8,707 bases of DNA, from assembly GCA_937873665.1 (NCBI GenBank), contig CALMYW010000099.1:1-8707 (forward strand), in the 5' to 3' direction. This DNA comes from an uncultured Sphingorhabdus sp. Lineage in GTDB: Bacteria > Pseudomonadota > Alphaproteobacteria > Sphingomonadales > Sphingomonadaceae. Numbering within the stretch: position 1 is the stretch's first letter; every line of letters begins with the position of its first letter. The notes beneath the pieces were generated by a model. It worked only from the letters and a program-made list of their open reading frames with translations. It did no database searches and was not told the DNA's origin. Positions 1-5,535 of this stretch are shown here, in pieces. Both the position numbers and the translations under genes were made by a program.

Positions 1-832
1 GCTTGTTGTCCTTCTGCCAGGGAACATAGTCCGACGGGCCGACGTGGATGTTTTCGTCCGCGAGCCGGGTGGCGAGCATCGCCTGCACCGCTTCGGTCTT
101 CGATTCCTTCTTGCTGCCCAGCCGCTGGCGGTCGAGCATGTTCATGAAGTCGGTGTTGCCGCCGGTGTTGAGCTGGTAGGTCCGCTCAACCGTCACGCCG
201 CGGGCGGCGAACAGGCTGGACAGGACGCGGTGGACGATCGTCGCGCCGACCTGGGCCTTGATGTCGTCACCGACGATCGGCAGGTTCTTGGCGCGGAACT
301 TCGCTTCCCATTCCGGGCGGCTGGCGATGAACACCGGCATGCAGTTGACCACCGCAACGCCCGCTTCCAGTGCGCATTCCATGTAGAATTCGGTCGCGTT
401 CTGCGAACCGACCGGCAGGAAGTTGACCAGCACGTCGGCGCCGGAATCCTTGATCGCCTGGACGATCCCTTCCTTGGTCGCTTCCGGCGCATCGGAAACG
501 ATGAAGCCCTTTTCACCGACCGTGGTCATGTGCGGGGCAACGCCGTCCGACACGCGGCCCATGATCACCTTGACGCCAGTGGCAGGAACGTCCTGCTGGA
601 ACACCTTGGTGTTGTTGGGAGCGGCGAAGATCGCCTCGGAAATGTCCTTGCCGACCTTGCGCGCATCGACATCGACGCCCAGCACGAAATCGACGTCGCC
701 CGCGCCATAGCCACCGATCTTGTCGTGGATAAGGCCCTGCGAGGAATTGTTCTGGCGGTAATAGGCCACGCCCTGCACAAGCGAGCTGGCGCAATTGCCC
801 ACGCCAATCATGGCGACCTTGATAGGCTTCAT
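1..832 (-). CDS. ino1: Inositol-3-phosphate synthase (myo-inositol-1-phosphate synthase), 3' end missing
   Basis: This NAD-dependent cytoplasmic enzyme isomerises glucose 6-phosphate to 1D-myo-inositol 3-phosphate, the first committed step to inositol. The 277 residues visible start at the ATG at 832 and run off the left edge with no stop. The N-terminus has a Rossmann-type nucleotide loop (GVGNCASSL, about residues 10-19). Further family blocks follow: NFLPVGS (137-143), GDDIKAQVGAT (188-198) and LNTGGNTDFMNM (221-232), the active-site and NAD region of the prokaryotic Ino1 branch. Family members are roughly 360 residues or longer, so about a quarter of the protein lies outside the window. 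A GGAAGGA ribosome site lies about 10 nt before the ATG. The gene is divergent from a CDP-alcohol phosphatidyltransferase, which suggests the inositol phosphate feeds lipid head-group synthesis. Identification rests on motifs read by eye. Confidence 0.93.
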   Translation of the reverse strand, partial: MKPIKVAMIGVGNCASSLVQGVAYYRQNNSSQGLIHDKIGGYGAGDVDFVLGVDVDARKVGKDISEAIFAAPNNTKVFQQDVPATGVKVIMGRVSDGVAPHMTTVGEKGFIVSDAPEATKEGIVQAIKDSGADVLVNFLPVGSQNATEFYMECALEAGVAVVNCMPVFIASRPEWEAKFRAKNLPIVGDDIKAQVGATIVHRVLSSLFAARGVTVERTYQLNTGGNTDFMNMLDRQRLGSKKESKTEAVQAMLATRLADENIHVGPSDYVPWQKDNK

Positions 833-1084
833 TACAGTTCTGTCCTTCCGAGCGTCAGGGAATTACGGTTTCCCCCGGGTCCATTTGGAATCGTCCGCCA
901 AAAGCAGGTCGCTTGTCGCGCGTCAAGCTGCTTAGCGGGCTAGGACCCGGTTCGAACGGCCGCCATGCGATCTCGCCCGGCGCCGGAACCCCAATTGCGT
1001 CCTGCACCACAAAGCTTCGCTTTGCAATCGTCGGCCCCCGCTTTAAAGCCCCGCGACACGGATTGGAAGGGAAACGAGCGCCAG
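833..1084. promoter_or_regulatory. Divergent intergenic region between ino1 and the phosphatidyltransferase gene
   Basis: These 252 nt separate two divergent start codons and should hold both promoters. On the minus strand TTGACG (926 down to 921) could be a -35 element for ino1, but no good -10 follows at the right spacing. I cannot name a plus-strand promoter. A strong short hairpin lies at 1010-1024, and the palindrome GTTCGAAC occurs at 950-957. The reading frame of the downstream gene stays open back to an ATG at 965. Those extra 40 codons are proline/arginine-rich, match no family block and would fill the promoter space, so I treat them as non-coding. Confidence 0.5.
1010..1024. repeat. 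Perfect 6-bp stem hairpin (CAAAGC-TTC-GCTTTG)
   Basis: CAAAGC and GCTTTG are perfect reverse complements separated by TTC. The hairpin lies about 60 nt before the start at 1085, so it would be in the leader of the phosphatidyltransferase transcript if transcription starts upstream of it. No T-run follows on either strand, so it is not a typical intrinsic terminator. A leader structure or a protein site are both possible. Confidence 0.4.
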
Positions 1085-1978
1085 ATGGCAAGCACCGCGC
1101 AGCGCCTTGCAGCACCGCCGCAGCGTCCGCAGCGCCCGCGTGAGCTGCAGGACCCCCTGAACCACTATCTGTACCACCCGCTGGCCTGGCAGCTGGCGCG
1201 GCAGCTGGCCCGCACGCCGCTGACCCCCAACATGGTCTCGGTGTTCGGCGCGATGATGGTGATCAGCGCCGCCGCCGCCTATGCCCAGCCGTGGTTCCCG
1301 TGGAGCGCGGTGCTGGGCATGGCGCTCCACATGGGCTGGCACGTGGTCGACGGTGCCGATGGCGATCTTGCCCGCCTGACCGGCCGTTCCAGCCCGGTTG
1401 GGGAAATGGTGGACGGGCTGTGCGATTATCTCAGCCACGTCGTGCTCTATCTCGTGCTCGGCTGGCTGCTGTCGCGCAGCATGGGCGGTGCCGGCTGGTG
1501 GTGGATGCTGGCGGCCGGGATCAGCCACGCGGTCCAGTCCAACCACGTCGAGGTCCAGCGCCGCCAATATCAGTGGTGGGTCTATGGCACGCCGTGGCTG
1601 CGCCATTCCCACGGCAATGCCGATTCGGCGACGGCGAAGAGCGGCTTTTCGGCGCTGGTTTCCGCCTATCTGGGCGTTGCCAGCGGCATGACACCCCACG
1701 CGCTGCGCATCGACGCGGCGGTCGATGCGGCCAGCGGCGACCGAGCGCGACTCGACGAAATTGCCGCCGCCGTCCGCGCGGCCAGCCCGCCGCTGCTGCT
1801 GATCTGCAAGGTGCTTGGCCCCAATCCGCGCGCGATCGTGCTGGGCATCTCGATGCTGGCGGGCAGCCCGCTGTACTACTTTGTCTACCAGACGCTGGTG
1901 CTCAACGCGCTGACGGTCCAGTCGGTGGTGATGCACAATACGGCGGCGCGGCGGATCGCGGGCAAGATCGGCGCCTGA
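1085..1978 (+). CDS. CDP-alcohol phosphatidyltransferase family membrane enzyme, probably inositol-lipid synthesis
   Basis: Enzymes of this family transfer a phosphatidyl-type group from a CDP-linked lipid to an alcohol or sugar-alcohol phosphate at the inner membrane. The complete signature is present at residues 89-114: D89, D92, G93, A96, R97, G106, D110 and D114 in DGxDGDxAR...GxxxDxxxD form. Hydrophobic segments lie around residues 50-68, 73-85, 115-130, 138-150 and 250-280, fitting a multi-span protein. The start at 1085 gives 297 aa. It follows GGAAGGG (1065-1071) at a rather long 13-nt spacing, and is preferred over the ATG at 965 because the extra residues look non-coding. Divergent pairing with ino1 suggests inositol phosphate as the acceptor, as in phosphatidylinositol-phosphate synthases, but motifs alone do not fix the substrate. 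A central stretch (about 155-235) has no feature I recognise. Confidence 0.88.
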   Translation: MASTAQRLAAPPQRPQRPRELQDPLNHYLYHPLAWQLARQLARTPLTPNMVSVFGAMMVISAAAAYAQPWFPWSAVLGMALHMGWHVVDGADGDLARLTGRSSPVGEMVDGLCDYLSHVVLYLVLGWLLSRSMGGAGWWWMLAAGISHAVQSNHVEVQRRQYQWWVYGTPWLRHSHGNADSATAKSGFSALVSAYLGVASGMTPHALRIDAAVDAASGDRARLDEIAAAVRAASPPLLLICKVLGPNPRAIVLGISMLAGSPLYYFVYQTLVLNALTVQSVVMHNTAARRIAGKIGA

Positions 1979-2032
1979 CCCGCGGCAAGCCGCCACCTCG
2001 ACAGGAAATCCGGCGCGGGTATCATCGCGCCC

Positions 2033-3247
2033 ATGCTGACCGACTCGCTGCTTGACGAAGCCCGCGCGATCGAGGGCGACATCGTCGCCCTGCGCCGCGC
2101 GATCCATGCCGAACCCGAACTGGGCCTGCACACCCCGCTGACCCGCGACAAGGTACGCGCAGCGCTAGCGGGATTGCCGCTGGAATGGCGCGAAGGCGCT
2201 TCGACCACCGGCCTGGTGGCAACGCTGCGCGGCGGCGCGGGCGATGGTCCCTGCGTGCTGCTGCGCGGCGACATGGACGCCCTGCCCATGCCGGAAGAGA
2301 CGGGGCTGGACTATGCCTCGACCATTCCCGGCACGATGCACGCCTGCGGGCACGATACCCACACCGCGATGCTGGTCGGCGCGGCGCGTCTGCTGTGCGC
2401 GCGGCAGACCGGCCTGAAGGGATCGGTGCGCTTCATGTTCCAGCCGGGGGAAGAGGGCTTCCACGGCGCACGGTTCATGCTGGAAGACGGCCTGCTCGGC
2501 GGAACCGGCGGCGATCCGCTGCCCGATGCAGCCTTCGCGCTCCACGTCATGCCCAATGCGCCACACGGACTGGTGACTGGCCGCGCGGGCCCGCTGATGG
2601 CGGCGGCCGACCAGTTCGACATCGTGGTCGAAGGACGCGGCGGCCATGCATCGATGCCGCACCAGACGCTCGATCCGGTGCCCGTCGCCTGCGAGATCGT
2701 CACTGCCCTGCAAACGCTCGTCACGCGCCAGTTCGACGCCCACGATCCGGTGGTGGTGACGGTCGCGCGGATCGAGGCCGGCAGCGCCCACAACGTGATT
2801 GCCGATACCGCCTCGCTCAAGGGCACGCTGCGAACCCTCTCGCCGCGCCACCGCATGCGCCTGCACGATCTCGTCCGCCAGGTGGCCATGGGGATTGCCG
2901 CCGCCCACGGCCTTGCCGCCCGGGTCGAAGTGACCGAAGGCTTCCCCGTGACGATCTGCGATCCGCGCGCGGTGGACCTCGGCGAATCGACCGCACGGGC
3001 GCTGTTCGGCGAAGATGGCTTCCGCCGCCTCGACCGGCCGATCATGGGCGCGGAGGATTTCTCCTATGTGCTGGAAAAGGTGCCAGGCGCCATGTTCTTC
3101 CTCGGAGTCGCCCATGCAGGCGCCGACTGGCAGGCCTGCCACTCGATCCATTCGACGCGGATGGTGGTCGATGAATCCGCCCTGCCACGCGGCGCGGCCC
3201 TGCTGGCCGGGCTGGCACAGCGGTTCCTGGAGCGCGGCTGGAGCTGA
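2033..3247 (+). CDS. M20-family amidohydrolase/peptidase (hippurate or N-acyl-amino-acid hydrolase type)
   Basis: Members are cytoplasmic di-metal hydrolases that release an amino acid from N-acyl, N-benzoyl or indole-acetyl conjugates, or from N-acetyl precursors. In the 404-residue protein, LRGDMDALPMPEE (77-89) and MHACGHDTH (102-110, with C105 and H107) are followed by the catalytic glutamates in FQPGEEG (136-142). H171, the GGHASMPH loop (203-210), GAEDFSY (339-345) and H373 complete the metal and active-site set of the M20D branch. The length is normal for the family and no frameshift is seen. The ATG at 2033 lies 54 nt after the phosphatidyltransferase stop on the same strand. Co-transcription is likely, although no good ribosome site precedes the ATG. 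A link to inositol lipids is not evident and the substrate cannot be assigned. Confidence 0.93.
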   Translation: MLTDSLLDEARAIEGDIVALRRAIHAEPELGLHTPLTRDKVRAALAGLPLEWREGASTTGLVATLRGGAGDGPCVLLRGDMDALPMPEETGLDYASTIPGTMHACGHDTHTAMLVGAARLLCARQTGLKGSVRFMFQPGEEGFHGARFMLEDGLLGGTGGDPLPDAAFALHVMPNAPHGLVTGRAGPLMAAADQFDIVVEGRGGHASMPHQTLDPVPVACEIVTALQTLVTRQFDAHDPVVVTVARIEAGSAHNVIADTASLKGTLRTLSPRHRMRLHDLVRQVAMGIAAAHGLAARVEVTEGFPVTICDPRAVDLGESTARALFGEDGFRRLDRPIMGAEDFSYVLEKVPGAMFFLGVAHAGADWQACHSIHSTRMVVDESALPRGAALLAGLAQRFLERGWS

Positions 3248-3316
3248 GAGCGACAGCGCCGTTGGCGTTGCCGCCGGCCACTGAACCCGCCCTTGCCGTC
3301 GATGTCCGAGAAAATG

Positions 3317-3343
3317 CGGTATTAGGTAGCAAACGCACCAAGC
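3317..3343 (+). repeat. Left terminal inverted repeat of the transposon
   Basis: The 27 bases beginning CGGTATTAGGTAGC and ending CACCAAGC are the exact reverse complement of 7172-7198. Beyond the inner end similarity decays to about half the positions over the next 13 bases. The outer seven bases GCGGTAT (3316-3322) also pair with ATACCGC (3351-3357), giving a local hairpin found only at this end. Confidence 0.9.
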
Positions 3344-3448
3344 GATCCTGATACCGCCGTTTCCCGTATTCCACAGCAACGACGCTCCGTTAGCTTGCGG
3401 ACTTGATTTGTTCCGTTCATACAGTTTGGCCGTCAAATGGAGCGGCCA

Positions 3449-3961
3449 ATGACAAGCATTTCCCTTCCGATCGGCAACGCGATCGCAGCCGACATCCGCG
3501 ATCTTAAGCAGTCAGGGTTTCTACATCCTGTGCGGCAGAGGGACCCGGCTCTATTGCTGACGGATTGGGACGGGACAATGCACGGGGTCGTGCTGACCGG
3601 TGCCCGCGATTTCATGTTTTTCCCAGTAAAAATTGAAAATCCGCACACAGGGTTGTTTGTGCCCGCTCCCGAAATTCTGATTGATTTCTCATCCGCAGAG
3701 ACGGGCGTCGGCTATGAACTCAGGAATGGTGATTTGCTGTTGGAAAAGGGCAAGCTCTCGATCGTCGCTAGACGCGTGGGCGATCACTTCCCAGACCCTA
3801 TCCCGGTTCCGCTTTGGCCGACAGTGACTGGTGGTTCCGACGCCGCCAAGGTGGTGTTTACACGGTGGGAGATCGGCGTGCGGGATGGTAACAGGTTTGT
3901 TGCACTATGGGAGCGTAAGGCCGTCGCCAATTCTACCATCGCTTTTTCTGAGGGCGCTTAA
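3449..3961 (+). CDS. Hypothetical protein, transposon cargo, 170 aa
   Basis: I do not recognise a family for this protein. It has no signal peptide or membrane segment and is a mixed, probably globular soluble sequence. Short blocks such as LLTDWDGTMHGVVL and FMFFPVKIENPHTG near the N-terminal third suggest beta strands. A Trp-containing C-terminal part (VVFTRWEIGVRDGNRF) also looks like a beta sheet. The ATG at 3449 is preferred over the one four codons earlier (3437), because GGAG at 3439-3442 then sits 6 nt ahead of it. The gene is the first after the left transposon end, and its stop lies 5 nt before the next start, so the two probably form one operon. Base composition is visibly less GC-rich than the chromosomal genes to the left, fitting acquired DNA. 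Being a gene is well supported; function is unknown. Confidence 0.75.
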   Translation: MTSISLPIGNAIAADIRDLKQSGFLHPVRQRDPALLLTDWDGTMHGVVLTGARDFMFFPVKIENPHTGLFVPAPEILIDFSSAETGVGYELRNGDLLLEKGKLSIVARRVGDHFPDPIPVPLWPTVTGGSDAAKVVFTRWEIGVRDGNRFVALWERKAVANSTIAFSEGA

Positions 3962-3966
3962 GTGCC

Positions 3967-4203
3967 ATGTCAGTCCTTAGCGAAGAAAATCCCGCGTTGG
4001 CTCTAGCGATCTTCACGGCCACTGCATCAAGCGTTGCAATAAATACATTGCAGCGGGCTAATTTGATAGAGCAGGCCGAAGTGGACAAATTGGTTCAGGC
4101 ACTCACAGCGTGTCGTCAGCGCGCGGGAGATGATCCCCGCGTTGTTGAGATTGCTGAGATCGTGACAGACGTGCTTCTCGATCCCTCCAGAACCGGTCGA
4201 TAG
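3967..4203 (+). CDS. Small hypothetical protein, transposon cargo, 78 aa
   Basis: This short reading frame starts 5 nt after the preceding gene's stop, which suggests translational coupling. A GAGGG at 3950-3954 is a rather distant ribosome site. The product is predicted to be mostly alpha-helical, with an alanine-rich N-terminal half (ALALAIFTATASSVA) and a charged C-terminal half, and it has no recognisable motif. The last 101 nt overlap, on the opposite strand, the small reading frame at 4103-4270. Both may be real, but this one is favoured because of its operon position. Function unknown; a partner of the upstream protein is only a guess from proximity. Confidence 0.55.
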   Translation: MSVLSEENPALALAIFTATASSVAINTLQRANLIEQAEVDKLVQALTACRQRAGDDPRVVEIAEIVTDVLLDPSRTGR

Positions 4204-4270
4204 CTGCGTTCAACTCGGTAAGTCGTTCCAAGAGGCTTGGAGTGACAGATGCAAACGTCCGATCCGTCAT
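4103..4270 (-). CDS. Possible small protein (55 aa) antisense to the preceding gene's 3' end
   Basis: The ATG at 4270 is preceded by a good ribosome site, GAAGGGA, 6 nt upstream. The product has an amphipathic helical core (about residues 9-35: PSLLERLTELNAAIDRFWRD) and a polar Gln/Ser/Arg-rich tail, with no known motif. The frame stays open back to 4339, but the extra 23 residues look non-coding and lack a comparable ribosome site. It lies 138 nt downstream of the XRE regulator gene on the same strand, so it could be the second gene of that transcript, the position a restriction gene would occupy in a C-protein operon. It is far too small for a restriction enzyme. The 101-nt overlap with the plus-strand gene lowers confidence. 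Confidence 0.4.
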   Translation of the reverse strand: MTDRTFASVTPSLLERLTELNAAIDRFWRDREARLSRSQQSQQRGDHLPRADDTL

Positions 4271-4408
4271 GGTCGGTCCCTTCTTCATATCTGGAGAGAG
4301 TGTCGCTGATTGCGCTCCCCGAGCGCTGTGCGACGGCATGACCGCAACCTCGCGATCAATACAGAACCGCGATGTTAAACTATTTTTGCTGAAAAGTCAA
4401 TCCGCTCA

Positions 4409-4636
4409 CTAGCGAACTACTGGTAATCCCACTGTCAACGCTGCCACATCACACCGCATCGCCCGACACAACTTCACCAGCGCAACAAACGTGAGATTAT
4501 GTTCGCCGCGCTCGATACGTCCGACATAGCTGCGATCCAGCCCTGCTTCATGTGCCAAACCCTCCTGCGACATACCAAGCTCGCGCCGTTTGGCGCGAAT
4601 GCGTTGGCCGAGGATGTCGAGATACGGATCGCTCAC
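4409..4636 (-). CDS. XRE-family regulator resembling restriction-modification controller (C) proteins
   Basis: This 75-residue protein consists almost entirely of one helix-turn-helix domain. Helix 2, turn and helix 3 span about residues 23-42 (SQEGLAHEAGLDRSYVGRIE), followed by RGEHNLTFVALVKLCRAM. The GMxQExLAxxxxLDRxYxxxIER...NLT pattern and the length of about 75-80 residues fit C proteins such as C.Esp1396I, which act as dimers and activate then repress their own operon. Many general XRE regulators share part of this pattern, so the operator at 4659-4684 is the stronger evidence. The only usable start is the GTG at 4636. It has no Shine-Dalgarno site, and an in-frame stop lies just upstream, so a leaderless mRNA is plausible, as is common for C genes. 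No methyltransferase or nuclease gene adjoins it. Confidence 0.85.
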   Translation of the reverse strand: MSDPYLDILGQRIRAKRRELGMSQEGLAHEAGLDRSYVGRIERGEHNLTFVALVKLCRAMRCDVAALTVGLPVVR

Positions 4637-4658
4637 CCCGGCACTTCGCGGGAGTAGT

Positions 4659-4684
4659 GATTATCCGTCCACGGACTATGAGTC
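4659..4684 (-). promoter_or_regulatory. Tandem C-box operator for the XRE/C-like regulator
   Basis: Reading the minus strand toward the regulator gene, a perfect box GACTCATAGTC (4684-4674) is followed by the spacer CGTG (4673-4670) and a degenerate box GACGGATAATC (4669-4659). The known C-protein operator is two GACTnnnAGTC boxes separated by four bases around GTG. The distal box here matches all eight defined positions and the proximal box six of eight. Distal-strong, proximal-weak is the arrangement used in C.Esp1396I-type activation/repression switches. The proximal box ends 22 nt before the GTG start, which would place it over the -35 region of a leaderless promoter; I see only a poor -10. 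The plus-strand gene at 4734 begins 50 nt away on the other side and may share control. Confidence 0.72.
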
Positions 4685-4733
4685 CCGTTGTTAACCTATT
4701 GAGGCTATTCCGTTTGGCGAAGGGAGTCTCAGT

Positions 4734-5258
4734 ATGTTGCGTTGGAAGCCAATCGTTATCGGTGCTGCCGGCGGCTTCGCCTTGCTGTCCGGGCTACAGG
4801 CGATAGGAAACGGGATGGTGGCCGACAGCGCCAAGCATCAACAAGCCGAAGAGATGGCGGAAGGCTCCGAGGCCGCCGCGCCAGTGTTGGCCAGTCACGG
4901 CGTGGAAGATCGAGGAGGTGGGACCGAGCGCACCTCTCCGGCACCTATCAACTCGGCCGCCACGATGGCTTACACGGCCGACATGTTTCCGGGACTCGTT
5001 CGGAAATTCGGTGACATGATCCCGACCATTGAGCGCGAACGAAATGCGGCCGCCCGGATCGCGGCGCTGGATACACGTTGCGACGAGGTGCTGAATGTGC
5101 AGATCACTTCAAGATCGGCGGGAAACAACCGGCGCTACTATGCGGACTGCACGAACCGCACCCGCATCTTTTTCGATACCAAGTCAATCGCGGCTGGATA
5201 CCCAGCCGGCCTGCAAACACGAGAAGATATGCTCGCGAATGGCTTGGAAAACTGGTGA
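4734..5258 (+). CDS. Hypothetical membrane-anchored protein, transposon cargo, 174 aa
   Basis: I do not recognise a family. The N-terminus (MLRWKPIVIGAAGGFALLSG) is a short basic stretch followed by a hydrophobic segment at about residues 7-23. It has no clear signal-peptidase or lipobox site, so a single anchor with the rest in the periplasm is likely. Residues 38-75 form an Ala/Glu/Gly/Pro-rich linker. A compact C-terminal domain (about 95-160) contains two cysteines (C116, C139) that could form a disulfide, with the strand-like blocks CDEVLNVQI and RRYYADCTNRTRIFF. The start is set by AGGGAG at 4721-4726, 7 nt before the ATG. The gene is divergent from the C-like regulator with the tandem operator between them, and its stop overlaps the next start in a TGATG, so it is the first gene of a coupled pair. 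Envelope function is inferred from topology only. Confidence 0.72.
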   Translation: MLRWKPIVIGAAGGFALLSGLQAIGNGMVADSAKHQQAEEMAEGSEAAAPVLASHGVEDRGGGTERTSPAPINSAATMAYTADMFPGLVRKFGDMIPTIERERNAAARIAALDTRCDEVLNVQITSRSAGNNRRYYADCTNRTRIFFDTKSIAAGYPAGLQTREDMLANGLENW

Positions 5259-5335
5259 TGGGATGCTTGCGGGGCATCGCAACCCTGATCGTCGGTTTTG
5301 TGCTGCTACTTATTGCAGCGGGTATAGGCAGCTAA
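5258..5335 (+). CDS. Tiny single-span membrane peptide (25 aa) coupled to the preceding gene
   Basis: The start ATG shares bases with the upstream stop (TGATG, 5256-5260), the usual arrangement for translational coupling. The peptide begins MGCLRG. About 15 almost uninterrupted hydrophobic residues follow (IATLIVGFVLLLIAAGIG), then a stop, so it is a membrane span with a one-arginine cytoplasmic lead. The same reading frame extends upstream inside the larger gene, but those codons are that gene's shadow. Its stop overlaps the stop of the convergent gene at 5332 by three bases. It could be a small membrane partner of the 174-residue protein or a type I toxin-like peptide. Because very short open frames arise by chance, confidence rests on the coupling and the clean hydrophobic run. 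Confidence 0.5.
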   Translation: MGCLRGIATLIVGFVLLLIAAGIGS

Positions 5336-5535
5336 CCCACCTCAAACACGCACTGAATGCGGTTCGTCTGGATCAGGACGCCCGGACAAACGCCGTGTTC
5401 GTCGGGTTCGACCATGTGCCCGACAAGAAAGCGGGCACCAGCGACATCCTGAGCCAAGGCGGTGATGTCCGCTGCGGGCAGATCAACGACCAAAGGCTGT
5501 GGCGAACCAATCAGGCAGATGCGGAAGGCGGCCAT
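5332..5535 (-). CDS. Small protein (67 aa) translationally coupled to the transposase
   Basis: The ATG at 5535 overlaps the transposase stop codon (TAATG), so the two are read from one mRNA in tight coupling. The frame is open further upstream to 5667, but that part lies inside the transposase gene and looks like shadow sequence. The product begins MAAFRICLIGSPQPLVVDL and contains RFLVGHMVEPDEHGVCPGVL followed by QTNRIQCVFEV. This is a compact, beta-rich sequence with two cysteines and no signal or membrane segment. I do not know a named family. Position suggests a transposition accessory protein or simply a gene travelling with this IS lineage. It ends tail-to-tail with the 25-residue peptide gene. 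Confidence 0.72.
   Translation of the reverse strand: MAAFRICLIGSPQPLVVDLPAADITALAQDVAGARFLVGHMVEPDEHGVCPGVLIQTNRIQCVFEVG

Noticed and set aside
44..943. A 299-aa plus-strand frame
   Set aside because: It is antisense to ino1, whose conserved blocks are unmistakable in the minus-strand frame.
1043..2131. A 362-aa minus-strand frame, and a 254-aa plus-strand frame at 1291-2055
   Set aside because: They shadow the phosphatidyltransferase gene; their composition is Arg/Gln/His-rich and lacks hydrophobic order.
3248..3316. Intrinsic terminator after the M20 gene
   Set aside because: The short CGCC-GTT-GGCG hairpin has no T-run after it. The 69 bases hold no other feature I can support.
2165..3436. 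A 423-aa open frame on the minus strand, and a 329-aa frame on plus at 2185-3174
   Set aside because: Both overlap the M20 amidohydrolase gene, whose full motif set is in the frame at 2033-3247. The alternatives are Arg/His/Gly/Ala-rich with no motifs, typical shadows in GC-rich DNA.
4340..4408. Terminator or further C-box downstream of the XRE gene
   Set aside because: TTTT-gctg-AAAA is too short and AT-only to be a convincing hairpin, and no GACTnnnAGTC motif is present.
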